Below, one piece after another: positions 48,942 through 61,800 of a stretch of 64,000 nucleotides of DNA (positions are counted from its first letter, which is position 1; each line of letters opens with the position of its first letter). The DNA is from Stomoxys calcitrans (taxonomy: Eukaryota; Arthropoda; Insecta; Diptera; Muscidae). Location of the stretch: the NCBI RefSeq assembly GCF_963082655.1, contig NC_081554.1, positions 191,796,206 to 191,860,205 on the forward strand, given 5' to 3'. Position numbers and translations under genes: made by a program. The notes beneath the pieces were generated by a model that ran no database searches, was not told where the DNA came from, and saw nothing but the letters and a program-made list of their open reading frames with translations.

Positions 48942-49265
48942 ATGTAAAAGCGTGCTAAGTTCGGCCGGGCCGAATATTGGGTACCCACCACCACTAATTC
49001 TGCTAAAAACTTGGTTGAAGGGCATAATTTTATTCAACATACCAAATTTCTTTCAAGCCATGATGGAAGTCATAAGAAAACACTGCACAAACATGTGCAA
49101 AATATTAGCTAAATCGGATAACAATTTCGGCTTTTAAGGGCTCAAGAAGTCAAATCGGGACATCGGTTTATATGGGAGCTATATCAGGTTATAGACCGAT
49201 TTGGACCGTACTTGGCAGAGTTGTTTGAAGTCAAAACAAAACACAATGTGCGAAATTTCAATGCA
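48942..49265 (-). mobile_element. DINE-1-like 3' end fragment, opposite orientation to its right neighbour
   Basis: GTAAAAGCGTGCTAAG, the hairpin TTCGGCCGGGCCGAA and about one and a half internal units in reverse complement, then an abrupt join at about 49266 to a plus-oriented element. The joined pair therefore has two outward-facing 3' hairpin ends. Confidence 0.7.
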
Positions 49266-50393
49266 TTAAAGACGCATTTATTGTCCGATTTTGCTGAAAT
49301 TTGGGACAGTGAGTTGCGTTAGGCCCCTCAATATCCTTCTTCAATTTGGCCCAGGTCGGTCAATATTTGGATATTGCTGCCATATAGGCCGATCTGCCGA
49401 TTTAGGGTCTTAGGCCCATAAAAGACGCCTTTATTGTCCAATTTTGCCAAAAATTAGGACAGTGAGTGCGTTAGGCCGCTCAACATCCTTCTCAATTTGG
49501 CCCAGATATGTCAAGATTTGGATCTAGCTGTCATAAAGGCCGATCCGCATTTATTGCTCGATGTCGCCGAAATTTGGGACAGTAAGTTGTCTTAGACCCT
49601 TCGCCATAAAAGGCGCTTTTATTGCCCGATGTTGCTGAAATTTTGCACAGTGAGTTGTATTGGGCCCTTCGACATCCTTCTTCAATTTGGGTCAGATCGG
49701 TCTAGATTTGGATATAGCTGCCATAATGACCGATCTCTCGATTTAAAGTTTTGGGCTCATAAAAGACGTATTTATTGTCCGATTTCGCCCAAATTTGGGA
49801 CAGTGAGTTGTGTTGGACCCTTTAACATGCTTATTTAATTTGGTCCAGATCGGATCAGATTTGGATATAGCTGCCATATAGACCGATCTCTCGAGTTAAG
49901 GTCTTGCGCCCATAAAAGGCGCATTTACTGTCCGATTTTGCTGAAATTTGGGACAGTGAGTTGTGTTAGAACCTTCGTCAGCTCTCTCCAATTTGGCCCA
50001 GATCGGTTCAGATTTTGATATAGCTGTCTTTGCCCCATTAAAAGGCACATTTATAAATTTTTAATCCGATTTCGCTGAAATTTGACACAGTGACTTATGT
50101 TAGGCCCTTCGACATCCGTGTCGTATATGGTTCAGATCGGTCTATATTTGGATATGGCTAACAAAAAGTCCAATATTTGATTTTACAAAATTGAACAATG
50201 ACTTGGACTTAATAGACCACTCAATATCCGTGTCGAATTCGGTCCAAATCAGACCATATTGCGATAAAGCTGCTATGGGGGCATACACTTTGCATTTTAC
50301 ACCGGATTATGACGAAAGGTGTTTTACATATATACCCAAGGTGGTGGGTATCCAAAGTTCGGGCCGGCCGAACTTAAGGCCTTTTTACTTGTT
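49266..50393 (+). mobile_element. DINE-1-like element of the second internal subfamily, 3' half
   Basis: About seven internal units (TTTATTGTCCGATTTCGCCG, TTGGGACAGTGAGTTGTGTT) lead to GGTGGTGGGTATCCAAAG, the hairpin TTCGGGCCGGCCGAA and TTTTTACTTG at 50393. The 5' end is absent. Confidence 0.75.
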
Positions 50394-50395
50394 TT

Positions 50396-51885
50396 TTTTT
50401 TTTTTTTTTTGGAAATTTTTTTTTTGGAAATTTTAGGGCTTTACCTTGATCAAAAATTCGAAGTGTTCCAAAGGGAATGACTATATCCCTATAGTATTGG
50501 CATGAGTATTATCCTTCAATCTAAAACTTCAAACCTACAAAAATTCTTTAAAAAATAGTTTTTAGTTTTTAAATCTCCCATTATAGCGAGTTTATTATTC
50601 TGCCAGCACCTTAGCCTACTCCCTTAACTCCACTGCAGTTCTACTGCTTTCCCTACCAGCAGCCAAACAAAGTTTGACATAAAAATGTCATTAAATTGTG
50701 TGTATTGTTGGGTAATGCTTCCATTGTCTTTAGACACCCAGCTAACATGGAACGATCGTCTTGGTATTTGCTGCTATTAACCAAAATTCACACTTAACTT
50801 CCTGTTAAGAGGAGAAGCAAATTTACCTAAAAAAAACAAAACTTCTTAAGATAGAACTATTCAAAACTATTTCGCTTCGTTCCTCAGACACACGGCAGCT
50901 GTTTTTAGTAACGGCTTTGTGCGTTAATATTTGAAAATAAATATTGAAATTATTCTCAGCTGAAATTCAACGCAAACCAACAACAAAAGCTTCAAGATTT
51001 AAACTAAAGAATGTCATGCGAGCCATTGGAATGAATAGATGGCATACCTTTTGTACAAACATAGGACTAGCAGAACAATTAGTTCTCCCCTCTTCAAAAA
51101 CTTAAAACAAAACTATGCAAGGAATATAAAAAAACAATAAGCCACAAGCAAACAAAGTGGCTGGTGGAGTGTGCAAATGTTGATAGTCATTAAAAAAATG
51201 TCGCCACCTTAAGTTTCACCCTCCACAAGTTTTTTTTTTCTAATTTCTAATTAAATAATAAAACTGTTAAGCAATTAGGTAATTGAGCAATTGAAATAGA
51301 GAAGGCCTATATTCGTTTATTTTAAAATATTCTAAATTTGAGCCTAAATGAAATTTATCAAAATAGTTATGTTGTGCCAATTATCACTCAAAAAAAATTT
51401 CCATTTTTAAGTTTTGCATTTCTTTAAAACCGTAAATTTACAAAAACATTTTTTTATTTTTCAAAAAATATTTTTCTAACCAACTTTTTTAATGGGTTTT
51501 TTAAAAAATTGTTTTTTTGCGAAATATATTTTACAACATTTTTTACAAATTTTGTTAAAAATATTTGTTACAAATTTTGGTAACAATTTTTTAAATTAAT
51601 TTTTTTATTACTTCCAACAAACGAAACTATTTTCACATTTACTTTTATATATTTCTTGTAATTTTTTTATACAAATGTTTTTTTTTTCAATTTAAAGACT
51701 TTTTAAAAAATTACTCTAAACCTAGCTTTTTTAAAATTTTTGTAATTTTTTTTTAATTCTTTTAACTAATTTTTTCAAATATGAGCTTTTTTCAAATCTT
51801 TTCTAAAAGATTTAAAAAAAAAAAAAATCCTTTTTCTACAAATTTCTTACCAACATTTTTTTAAAAAGTTTTTTTTTCTTTTTTT
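50396..51885. other. AT-rich stretch without a supported gene
   Basis: Mostly A- and T-runs, especially 51230-51885. Apart from the 71-bp repeat at 50889 I see no coding, RNA or repeat feature. Confidence 0.6.
50889..50960 (+). repeat. Partner copy of the 71-bp segment at 52436
   Basis: See the 52436-52506 entry; here it sits in a non-DINE AT-rich stretch. Two copies this similar imply either a small interspersed repeat or a recent local duplication. Confidence 0.85.
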
Positions 51886-51888
51886 TTA

Positions 51889-54245
51889 ATACCCTACACC
51901 TTATAATGAGGGTATACTAATTTCATGTTTCCTTTTACAACACATCGAAATATTGATCTGATCCATAAAGTATATATCTTGCTCGCCATGACATTTAAGT
52001 CGATTTAGCCTTTTCCGTCCGTCGGTCTCTCTGTCGATAGCTCGCTAGCATTGTAACTAATAAAGCTCATCACTCAAAATTTTTCACATATAGTTCCTTT
52101 TAGTGTAGGTCAAGTGGGATTGTAAATGTCAAGTGGGATTGTAAATAATAGGTCAAGTGGGATTGTAAATGGGCCATATTGGTCCATGTTTTGATTTAGC
52201 TGCCATATAAACCGATATCCCGAATTGACTTCGTTAGCTTCCAGGGGGCGTAGTTTTTATGCCATTTGGCTGAAATTTCGCATGAGGTGTTTGTTCTAAC
52301 TTCCAATAACTACAAAAGTGATCGAAATTTGTTCATAACCCGATACAGCTGCTATATAAACCGATCTCTGATCTTTATTTTTTGAGCCTCTAGAGGGCGC
52401 AAAAAAAAATGTTTGATAAAATTTTCATAAACTCACACACGGCAGCTGTTTTTGGTAACGGCTTGTGCGTTAATATTTGAAAATAAATATTGAAATTATT
52501 CTTAGCAGAAGCGACAACGCTTGTGTTGAATTTCAATCCCAACCGACCGATTGTAAATGGGCCAAATCGGTCCATGTTTTGCTATAGCTGCCATATAAAC
52601 CGATATCGGATCTCCATAACGTGATATAGCCGGCATATAAACCGATCTGGGATCTTGACTTCTCAAGCCCCTAGAGGGCGCAATTATTATCCGATTTGGC
52701 TGAAACTTTGCACAACGGCTTCTCATATAACCTCCACAAACGTGTCAAATATTGTCTGAATATAGCTTCCATAAAAACCAATCACGCTATTTTATTTCTT
52801 GAGCCCCTGATGGACGCAATTCTCATCCGATTTGACCGAAATTTTGCACGAAATATTTCGTAATAATTTCCAACTGCTATTCTAAGTATGGCTCAAATCG
52901 GTTCATACAATCATATAGCTGCCACATAAGCCGATCTTGGGTTTTGATTTCTTCATTTGGTTTGGCAGAAATTTTGCTTGAGTTGTTCTGTTATGATTTC
53001 CAACAAATTGAGTATGGTTTAAATCGATCCATAACCTGATATAGGTGTCATATAAACCGATCTGGGGTCTTGACTTCTTGAGCATTTAGAGGGCGCAATT
53101 GTCATCCCGTTTGGCAGAAATTTAGCTTGAGTTGTTCTGTTATGATTTGCAACATCTGTGTTAAGTATGATTCAAATCGGTCCATAACCTGGTATAGCTG
53201 TCATATAAACCGAACTTTGGTCTTGACTTCTTGAGCCTCTAGAGGGTGCAATTCTTATCCGATTGGGCTGAAATTTTGTACAACGGCATTTCCCATGATC
53301 TTTAATATGCGTATATAATACGATCTGAATCGGTCTGTAGCCTTATACAGCTCCCATATAAACGGATCTCCCTATTTTACTTCTTGAGCCCCTACAGGGC
53401 GCAATTCTTATCCGATTTGGCTAAAACTTTTCACGACGTGTTTCGTCATGATTTCCAACAACTGTGCCACTGTACGCTTGCCAATGGTTCAAATCGGTTC
53501 ATAACCTGATACAGCTGTCATCTAAACCGATCACGCATCTTGACTTCTTGGGTCACTATAGAGCGAATTTCTCATCCCGTTTAAATCAAATTTTGCATGA
53601 AGTGTTTTGTATTGACTTCCAACAACTGTGCTAAGCATGATTCAAATGATTACATAACCTGATATAGCCGCCATGTTAACCGATTTTGGATCTTGACTTC
53701 TTAAGCCCCTTAAGCTTTTACATGATGCGTTTTCTTATGACTTTCAACAACTTTGCTAGGTATGGTTTAAATCGGTCCATAACCTGATATAGCTGCCGTA
53801 TAAACCGATTTTGGATTTTGATTTCATGAGCCTCTAGAGGGCGCAATTCTTTTCCGGTTAGGCTGAAATTTTTTATTTGGATGTTATGGCATATATAAAG
53901 TTAGGCTCAGTGACACAGTTGTTTTTGGATAGTATGGCAAACCCAAAATTTCGATTTTAGGATTTTCATTTGGGCTTTCTGACATTTGGTAAAATCGTTT
54001 TTAAGTTTTGTGGCATCGTTTTGGCGAAATAATGCTACGTCGCATATTGGGATATTGCTGCCATAAACACCATTATTCAGTTTCACAAACTTGAACAGTA
54101 ATGGTATTTATTAGACCACTCGAGGTCAGTGCCGATTTTGGTCCAAATCGGACCATATTTCGATATAGCTGATATTGCTTCACAAATGATGATTTTCTCA
54201 CCAGAATATGAAGAAAGATGGTTGACATATATACCCGGGGTGTTA
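51889..54245 (+). mobile_element. DINE-1-like element, 3' hairpin missing
   Basis: The 5' end AATACCCTACACC and the core (AGTATATATCTTGCTCGCCA, then TTTTCCGTCCGTCGGTC) are followed by about fourteen internal units. The last part switches to the other internal subfamily (TTTCACAAATGATGATTTTC) and stops before the expected terminal hairpin. A 71-bp foreign block lies at 52436-52506. Confidence 0.75.
52436..52506 (+). repeat. 71-bp segment also present at 50889-50960
   Basis: CACACGGCAGCTGTTTTTGG through ATTATTCTTAGC matches 50889-50960 with two substitutions and one single-base gap, although the surroundings differ (DINE internal repeat here, AT-rich DNA there). Confidence 0.85.
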
Positions 54246-54249
54246 GGTA

Positions 54250-55974
54250 TACGAAATTAATGTTTTTTGTGATTTTATAAATATTTTAAAATTTACTAAC
54301 AAATTTAAAAAAAAAAATTTTACAATTTTTACAAAAAACTTTTTTCCAGCAAAAATATTTTTACTTTTTTATTAATTTTATTTATTCTTCTTTCAGACTA
54401 CTTTTTTAATTTTAAAATTTTCCAACAACAATTTTAAAAAGTTCTTACATTTATTTTTACCAATCTTTTTTAATTTTTTTAAATTATTTTTTTAAGTTTT
54501 TTGCACAAATATGTTTTTAATAATTTTTAAAAAGTAAAAAAAAAATGTTTGAAAATTTTTTTTAAAAATTCTTATGACATTTTGCGGAATTTTAATTTCG
54601 TAGAAATGTTCCCAAAATTATTTTATTATTTTCTTATATGAAATTTTTAAAAAATCACCTCTGGGCTTAGTTTCAATCCATAGGCTCCTGCTGCCTTGTT
54701 TGCCTTATTCTGGCTATGTGGTTTACTCCATAGCATCCTCAGCGATGTGTTCGAAATAATTCTCGTTACACACTGAATTCAAATTTCTTCTAATTCATAA
54801 AGTTTTCATCAGAAATTTTACTTTCTTTGGTATATAAGGTTATATTTAGTTTATATCAAATTCTTCTAGACTTTTTTTTTGTGTTAAACATTCCAAATTG
54901 CACAATGTCCCATTTATCAGGCCTTCATTGAGAAGGGGTCAAACGCATAAAGTGATTAAATACTTACACTCTTTGCAACGCCCCTCCTTTCCCATTGGCA
55001 AGCGTACAGTAAGTCCGTCAATCAATCCATTGAATTAATCCAATGTTCATGCAGTCATCGATAACGTTTAACTATCTCTTAGATAAACTAGGCACAAATT
55101 CAAAAAAATGCCTATTATCGAAACATTCAATGAACACTAAAAACAATTAACACGCATTAGCAATTATTGAAAATCGACTTAAAGACTTCCATGCCATATT
55201 GCAAGCGCCTCTTGCTTCAACACTACAACTACAAGCAGCGAATGGCTGAACTGCCCCTTTGGTGAAACAAAGACGAAATGAAAGTGCAATTGCACAGCGC
55301 TTGTCGCAAAAGCTACAAATGAAATTAAAAGTAATTTCAGAGCCAGTGCCTTGGACTCAAGCCCACTTTGAAATGTGGGTTAAGACCACCCAAGTGGTAA
55401 TAAAAAAATTTTTATTTTCAATTTTAACAAAAAAAAAAGGTTTTAATTTTCATTGTTCTTTTATAACAAAAAAAAATGTTATGGAAAAACTTAAACAACA
55501 TCAGATATAATTTGAGCTGTTAATAGAAAAATATCTTGGGCACAAAATCAAAGCAGTTTTTTATAATAATATGAGTCATTTATTTAAAACATTTAAGTTT
55601 TTTTGTTCACTTTAAAATTTAATCATGTTTCTGGCAAACAAACTCTTTTGCCATAACCATAAATCATAGCTGTTATGAATTTAGATTTGCCTTAATCGTT
55701 TTAACTTGGCTGCAGGTTTTTATTACAGATAATTATGACTTGTGGGTTACAAATAAGCACACTGAGGGTATTAAATACCTGACTACCATTACAAAATCTA
55801 CTAAATTTCATGAACTTATCCAAAAAGGATTACATTAATACAAACTGTAATGGTTTTAATTAGATATCGCACAGAACTGATGATTTGTTTACAGTCAAGA
55901 GTCTTTTGATACACTGCTGTTTAATAGAATAGGGACGGAAACACTCGAGAGTAGAAACAAGTTAAATCGTTCTT
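54250..55974. other. AT-rich stretch without a supported gene
   Basis: From 54250 to 54660 it is poly(A)/poly(T)-rich low-complexity DNA. From 54660 to 55974 it looks single-copy. The longest frame (55259-55510, plus strand, 83 codons) is lysine-rich with no recognisable motif, so I do not call it. Confidence 0.6.
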
Positions 55975-56600
55975 AGTTGGCACTGATGTTGGAACTCATA
56001 ACAGAGGTATTTGCGCCAAATTTTAGTCAAATTGGGGGGAAAATTGAGGATTGTAGGGGCTCAAGAAGTCAAATTCGGGAATCGGTTTATATGAGGGCTA
56101 TATCCGATTTTATGCCTATGCGGATCATACTTGGCACAGATGTTAAAAGTCATAACAGAAGTTTTCTGCCAAATTTCAGCCGAATCAGGTGAACATTGAG
56201 GCTTGTAGGGATTCAAGAAGTCAAATCCGAGAATCAGAGAGAGAGAATCGCATCATAGATGGCACAGATGTTGAAAGTTAGAACAGAAGTCTTTGTGGCA
56301 AATTTTAGCCAAGTCGGATGAAAATTGAGATTCCTAGGGGCTTAAGAAGTCAATTCCCGCCATCGGTTTTTCAGATCAAACTTGGCACGGACTTAGGAAG
56401 TTAGAACAGATGCACTTGTGTCAAGTTCCAGACAAATAGGTTAAAAATTGACACCTCTGGTGGCTCAAGAAATCAAAACCTGGATCGGTGTATAGGGGGG
56501 CTATATCCAAATCAGAACCTATATGATCCAATTGCAATTCCCAACTACCTATCTGAATAGGAAATATCTATGCAAAATTTCAAGCTGCTAGTTTTTACCG
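55975..56600 (-). mobile_element. Old DINE-1-like internal repeats, both ends missing
   Basis: About four diverged internal units with GGGGCTCAAGAAGTCAAATT, ATCGGTTTATATGAGGGC and TTGGCACAGATGTT. Neither terminal hairpin nor the 5' end is present. Confidence 0.6.
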
Positions 56601-56955
56601 CTGGCATCTCCATCCTCGGTGTTCTGTCGTAGCTGAATCCTCGATACTATCAAATTTGAACTGGAATACTTCAACTGCATCGCTAGGGGTAAATAACCAA
56701 ATATAGTGATTGCTGCTATAACGTTGTACCTCAATTACAGTCCGAAGGTTTGATATATTTCACCGGGTAACTCAGACCAAATTCCATTATTTTATCAAGG
56801 CCATAAAGGAACTGGCTCTAAGCCTATGTTTCATATGTGCAGGGTAGAAACGAAGAAGGTGCTCAACAGTCTCTTCCTCCTGTTCGTTTCGATATTTGCG
56901 CCAGTGGTCATTGTACAGTAGGTTTAAAAGCCTTAGATTCTTTCTTGATACAATA
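56600..56955 (-). pseudogene. LINE C-terminal fragment, degraded
   Basis: Read on the minus strand, part of this stretch gives YRNEQEEETVEHLLRFYP, resembling the zinc-binding tail of R1/LOA/jockey-type elements (E-rich, TV-HLL, CPAL with cysteines lost), followed by frames broken by stops. No catalytic RT domain is present. Confidence 0.5.
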
Positions 56956-57289
56956 CATATCTCAGTCTCATCGCTTTTACAAAATTAAATAAAATAACAT
57001 TTCGTATATTTTTCAAACTATTTTATTGTTTTCGTTTACAATAGGGGGATATACTCTTAAATGTAAAAAATGCATAATTTAGTGACAGCAAATATATCAT
57101 AGCAAGACTTCAATATTTCTTAAATCTTTAATTAAATTCTTAATCTAACAAGAGATAGGCAGCATAACAGAAGTAAGATGACTAAATGTTCTAAAAATTT
57201 TACAATATTGATGGTTTGATTATTAACTGAGGATAAAGAGTCTTATGTTGCAGAGCATGAAAATATAAATGTCAATTATTAAGGATTAT

Positions 57290-58330
57290 TCATAAATTTT
57301 CAATCATTGATGGCCAATTATTTCTTTAATCATCAAATTTCAGTAAAAAATCAGCTAAATTTGTATCATCAATCACTAGTCGTTAGTCAGTAATGAGTCA
57401 TTGATTATTCATCAATCATACATCATGAATCAATCATCCATTATTTATCAATCATCCATCATTTACCACATATACATAATCATCTCATTAATCATTACAA
57501 TATCAATCCAAAATATTTTAAAATTGTATCATCAATCACCAGTCGTTAGTTAGCAATGAGTCATCGATTATTCATCAATCATAAATCATTTATTAATCAT
57601 GCATCATTTAGTAATCATCTATCTTTTATCAATAATCCATCACATACCGCGTATGTAGTATCTTTAATGATTACAATATCAATCCAAAATCTTCTAAAAT
57701 TTTATGATCAATCACTAATCCTTTGTCAGCAATGAGTCATTGAATGTACCAAAATAATACATCATTAATCAAACATCCACTATTTATTAATCCATCATCA
57801 TAGCTATGGCCTTTTCATCAATAACACATCATAATCATCTCTTTAATCGTAACAACATCAATAAAAAAAGTTATAAAATTGTAACATCAATCGATGATCA
57901 GCAAAGAGTCATCGATAATTCATCAATCATACATCATTAATTTATCATCCATCATTTATTAATAATCTATCATTTATCCCTCATCTGTCATTCTTTCATC
58001 ATTTATCATTCATCCATCATTTATCATTTATCAATGACTCATCGGTTATTCATCAATTATACATCATCTCATTAATTACCACAATATCAATCAAAAATCA
58101 ACTAAAATTTTATCCTCAATCAGCAGTCGTTAATTAGCAATGAGTCTTCGATTATTCATAAATCATACATTATTCATTAGTTATCGATAATCCATCATTT
58201 ATCAATCAGACATCAATCGTTTATCAATCATACATCACTCATCAAAAATTTGTCAGTCACTAATTATCTGATATCAATCTTCAATAATTCAATATCCCAT
58301 CTATCAATCATTTTCCTGCTCATTTTTTTC
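57290..58330. repeat. Degenerate TCA-rich satellite just 3' of the ADAMTS-like gene
   Basis: Dense short blocks of ATCAATCATCCATCATTTAT are arranged in a loose higher order. A landmark (CAATCACTAGTCGTTAGTCA, then AATGAGTCAT) recurs with variation near 57372, 57532, 57708, 57885 and 58112, so the larger period is about 160-230 bp. No coding potential is seen. It occupies the presumptive 3' UTR and downstream region of the gene. Confidence 0.75.
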
Positions 58331-58395
58331 CAACTCTCGCCTCCTAAATTTCAGTTTTACTCATAATCCCAGATTGATTCTCACCACACTACATC

Positions 58396-58808
58396 CTAAT
58401 AATAACCATGGCACGTTAAACAACAATATTTCTTATAATAATCGACTTTACACAAACGTTCACGATTTATACGCTTACAATTATTCAATTCTTCGCGACA
58501 ATTTTGCAATACTTTTGGCGCCGAAGCTATCACTATTTTCTCATTGCCACTAGACAAATCTTGATAGATATACTCGTCAATGCCTTCATCTGGTTCACCT
58601 GTGTCATAGCCCAACACTTCTTCACCATCATATTCATATTCTATACGTTCGCTGCCATCGCCAGGTCCTGAGGCAGGTGAGGCGACGGCTGTTGGGCCAT
58701 TACTACCACCTCGTGTATGCACTGCAACGGCATTGTCAAGTTTGGCATTGGTGGCAGACGACGCTGGCGTATGATGCTGATGATGATGATGGGCTGCCAC
58801 TCTCAGTT
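58396..58808 (-). CDS. ADAMTS-like gene, exon 7 (linker and PLAC domain, stop)
   Basis: Residues 548-684 and TAG (58396-58398). It opens with a His-rich tract (AAHHHHQHH), then a Ser/Pro/Gly section and an acidic tyrosine-containing linker, and ends with the PLAC domain. Acceptor TTTTACAG at 58809. The low-complexity linker is expected to evolve fast. No canonical polyadenylation signal is obvious before the TCA-rich satellite that begins within about 65 bp. Confidence 0.9.
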
Positions 58809-61800
58809 CTGTAAAAGTTGCGAAAACCATGAACAAATCGAGAAGAAAATCACAAGCATTATTAGGTACTTCCATAAATGGCTTAGCTTAATGGCAGACA
58901 TTTCTTTACCTTCGCAATTGGCCATGTGGCATGTGCCATAGACGGGTTCACGTTCCAGGTATTTGCATTTGTTCGATTCGGTCATTTCTTTGAGTTTCCA
59001 ATCGTATTCAAGACATTTGGCATAGCGACGTTGAACACCTTCACCGCATGAACGGGAGCACTAAAGGAATGGAAAAAGTAGGAAAAAACATCACAGTTAG
59101 ATACAACAAGTAGGAGCGTTTTAAGTTGGGCTGGAACGAATCTTATATACCCCCACCAAGGATGGCATTTGACACTTTCTTTTGATGATTCTTTTCACAT
59201 ATAGGAGATTCATCTACAGATACATGACCATTAGAAGTCATTAAAAAAATACCAAGTTTAAAATTTCAGACAAATAATTGTACCTCCTTAATGGGAGCTA
59301 TATCAGGTTATAAACCGGCATGGGATAACCATGAGCATCACACAGGCCCGAACTTTGAGCTCAAATCTGTGTGGTGTTCTTCGTTATCACGAGAAACCTA
59401 ACTTGGAGCTACTGTACAATTCCACAGGTTGCGGATGGTGGAATGCTCCATACGAAGTAGCTACAAATGCAATTGCGGACAATCAGCGGTACCGAGTGCA
59501 GACTCTCAGTGAGAGGCCGAGCGGCACCGGCTCTTGCTTAAATACTGAGTATCTATGATGCTCGCTACGACAAGGCGAGATATTGGCGCCTTCAAATTAC
59601 TAGTGGCCATAAAGTTCTCGCGGCGATGGTTCGTATAAACAGGAACAAACTTGCTCACCTATATGAGCTTGACGAGATTCGCCTCACCTTCATGCAAATG
59701 TGGCTACAACAACAACATAAACCTTTTTTGACCATAGGTTTGCACCTTCCAGAGGCTCAAGAAGTCAAATCTGAAGTTCGGTTTATATGGCAGCTATATC
59801 AGGTATATCCGATTTGAAACATACTTGCACAGTTATTTGAAGTCAAAATAAAACACATCATGCAAAATTGTAACCCAGTCGGATAATAGTTACGCCCTCT
59901 AGAGCCTCAAGAAGCTAAGATCAGATATCGGTTTATATGGGAGCTATATCAGCTTATAGACCGACATAAACCATACTTGAGACAGTTATTGGAAGTCAAA
60001 ACAAAACACCTCATCCAAAATTTCAGCCCAATCGGATAAGAATTTTGCCCTCTAGAGGCTTAAGAAGTCGAGATCCGATATCGGTTCATATGGCAGCTAT
60101 ATCAGCTCATGAAGTCATAACAAAACGTTTCATGCTAAATTTCAGCCCAATCAGGCAAGAATTGCGCTCTCTATAGGCTCAAGAAGTGAAGATCCGAAAG
60201 CGGTGTAAATGGAGCTATATCAGGCTACAGACCGATCAGGACCATATTTAGCAAAGTTGTTGGAAGTCAAAAGAAAACATCTCATGCAAAGCTTTAGCCC
60301 AATCGGATAAGAATAACGCCCTCTAGAGGTTTAAGAAGTCAAGATTAGATATTGGTTTATATGACAGCTATATCAGCTCATAAACCGATTTGAACCATAG
60401 TTGACACAGTTATTGGAAGCCGTAACAAAACGCCTCATTCAAAATTTCAGCCCAATCACACAAGAATTGCGCCCTATAGAGGCTCAAGAAGTGAAGATCC
60501 GATATCGGTGTATATGGCAGCTATATCAGGTTACACACCGATCAGGACCATATTTAGCAAAATTGATGGAAGTCAAAACAAAACATCTCTTGCTAAGTTT
60601 CAGACCTGTCAGAAAAGAATTGCGCCCTCTAAAGGCAAAAGAAATCAAGATCCGATATTGGTGTATATGGCAGCTACATCAGGTTATGAACTGATTTGAA
60701 CCATACTTAACACAGTTATTAAAAGTCAAAACAAAACACCTTGCACAAAATTTTAGCCCAATCAGACAAGAACTGCGCCCTCTATAGGCTCAAGAAGTCA
60801 AGATCCAAGATCGGTTTATATGGCAGCTATATCAGGTTACCGACCGATCTGAACAATATATAGCACAGTTATTGGAAGTCAAAACAAAACATCTCATGCT
60901 AAGTTTCAATCCAATCAGACAAAAGTTGCGCCCTCTAGACGCTCAAGAAGTCATGATGCGATGTCGTTTTATATGACAGTTATATCAGGATATGAACTGA
61001 TTTAGGCTTTTCTTGGCACACTTATAGGAAGTCAAAATAAAACACATTGTAAAAATTTTTAGCCAAATGGGATAAGAATTGTGCCTTCTAGAGGCTCAAG
61101 AAGACAAGATCCGATATCGGTTTGTATGACAGCTATTTAAGGTTATGAATCGATTTGAACCATACTTGACATAGTTATTGGAAGTGATAACGAAACACAT
61201 CATACAGAATTTTAGTCTAATCGTATAACAATAACGCCCTCTAAAGGCTCAAGAAGTCAAGATCTAAGATCGGTTTATATGGCAGCTAGATGAGATTATA
61301 GACCAATCTGGATCATATTTTACGTAGTTGTTGGAAGTCAAAACAAAACTTCCATGCAAAATTTCAGTAGTCAAGATCCATGATCGGTCTATATGGGAGC
61401 TATATCAAAACATGGACCTATATGGCCCATTTACAATCCCAACCGACCTTCACTAATTGGAAGTTGGCAGGCAGGTTGACGGACATTGCTAAATTGATTC
61501 GGGATGTCAAGGGGACAAGAATATATACACTTTGTTGGTTTCTAAGATCTATGTTTCGGTGAGTTACAAACGTAAAGACGAAATTCCTATACCCCCATCC
61601 TATAGTAAAGGGTATGAAAATTAATGAAGTTGGAGTAGGTAGCGTAAATAACTGTAAATCCTGCGCCCAAGTCCTGAAGATTAATGACAACCTTGATACT
61701 ACTTTGAAGACCTCTCAGGCACAACTTTCGAAACTACGGGGAAAGTAGCTGGTCCTTCATCATAAACTTCTGTCATTACGTAACTGAATTTAGCTCTTTA

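Noticed and set aside
57290..58330. CRISPR-like array
   Set aside because: Repeats are degenerate, unevenly spaced and without unique spacers; the genome is eukaryotic.
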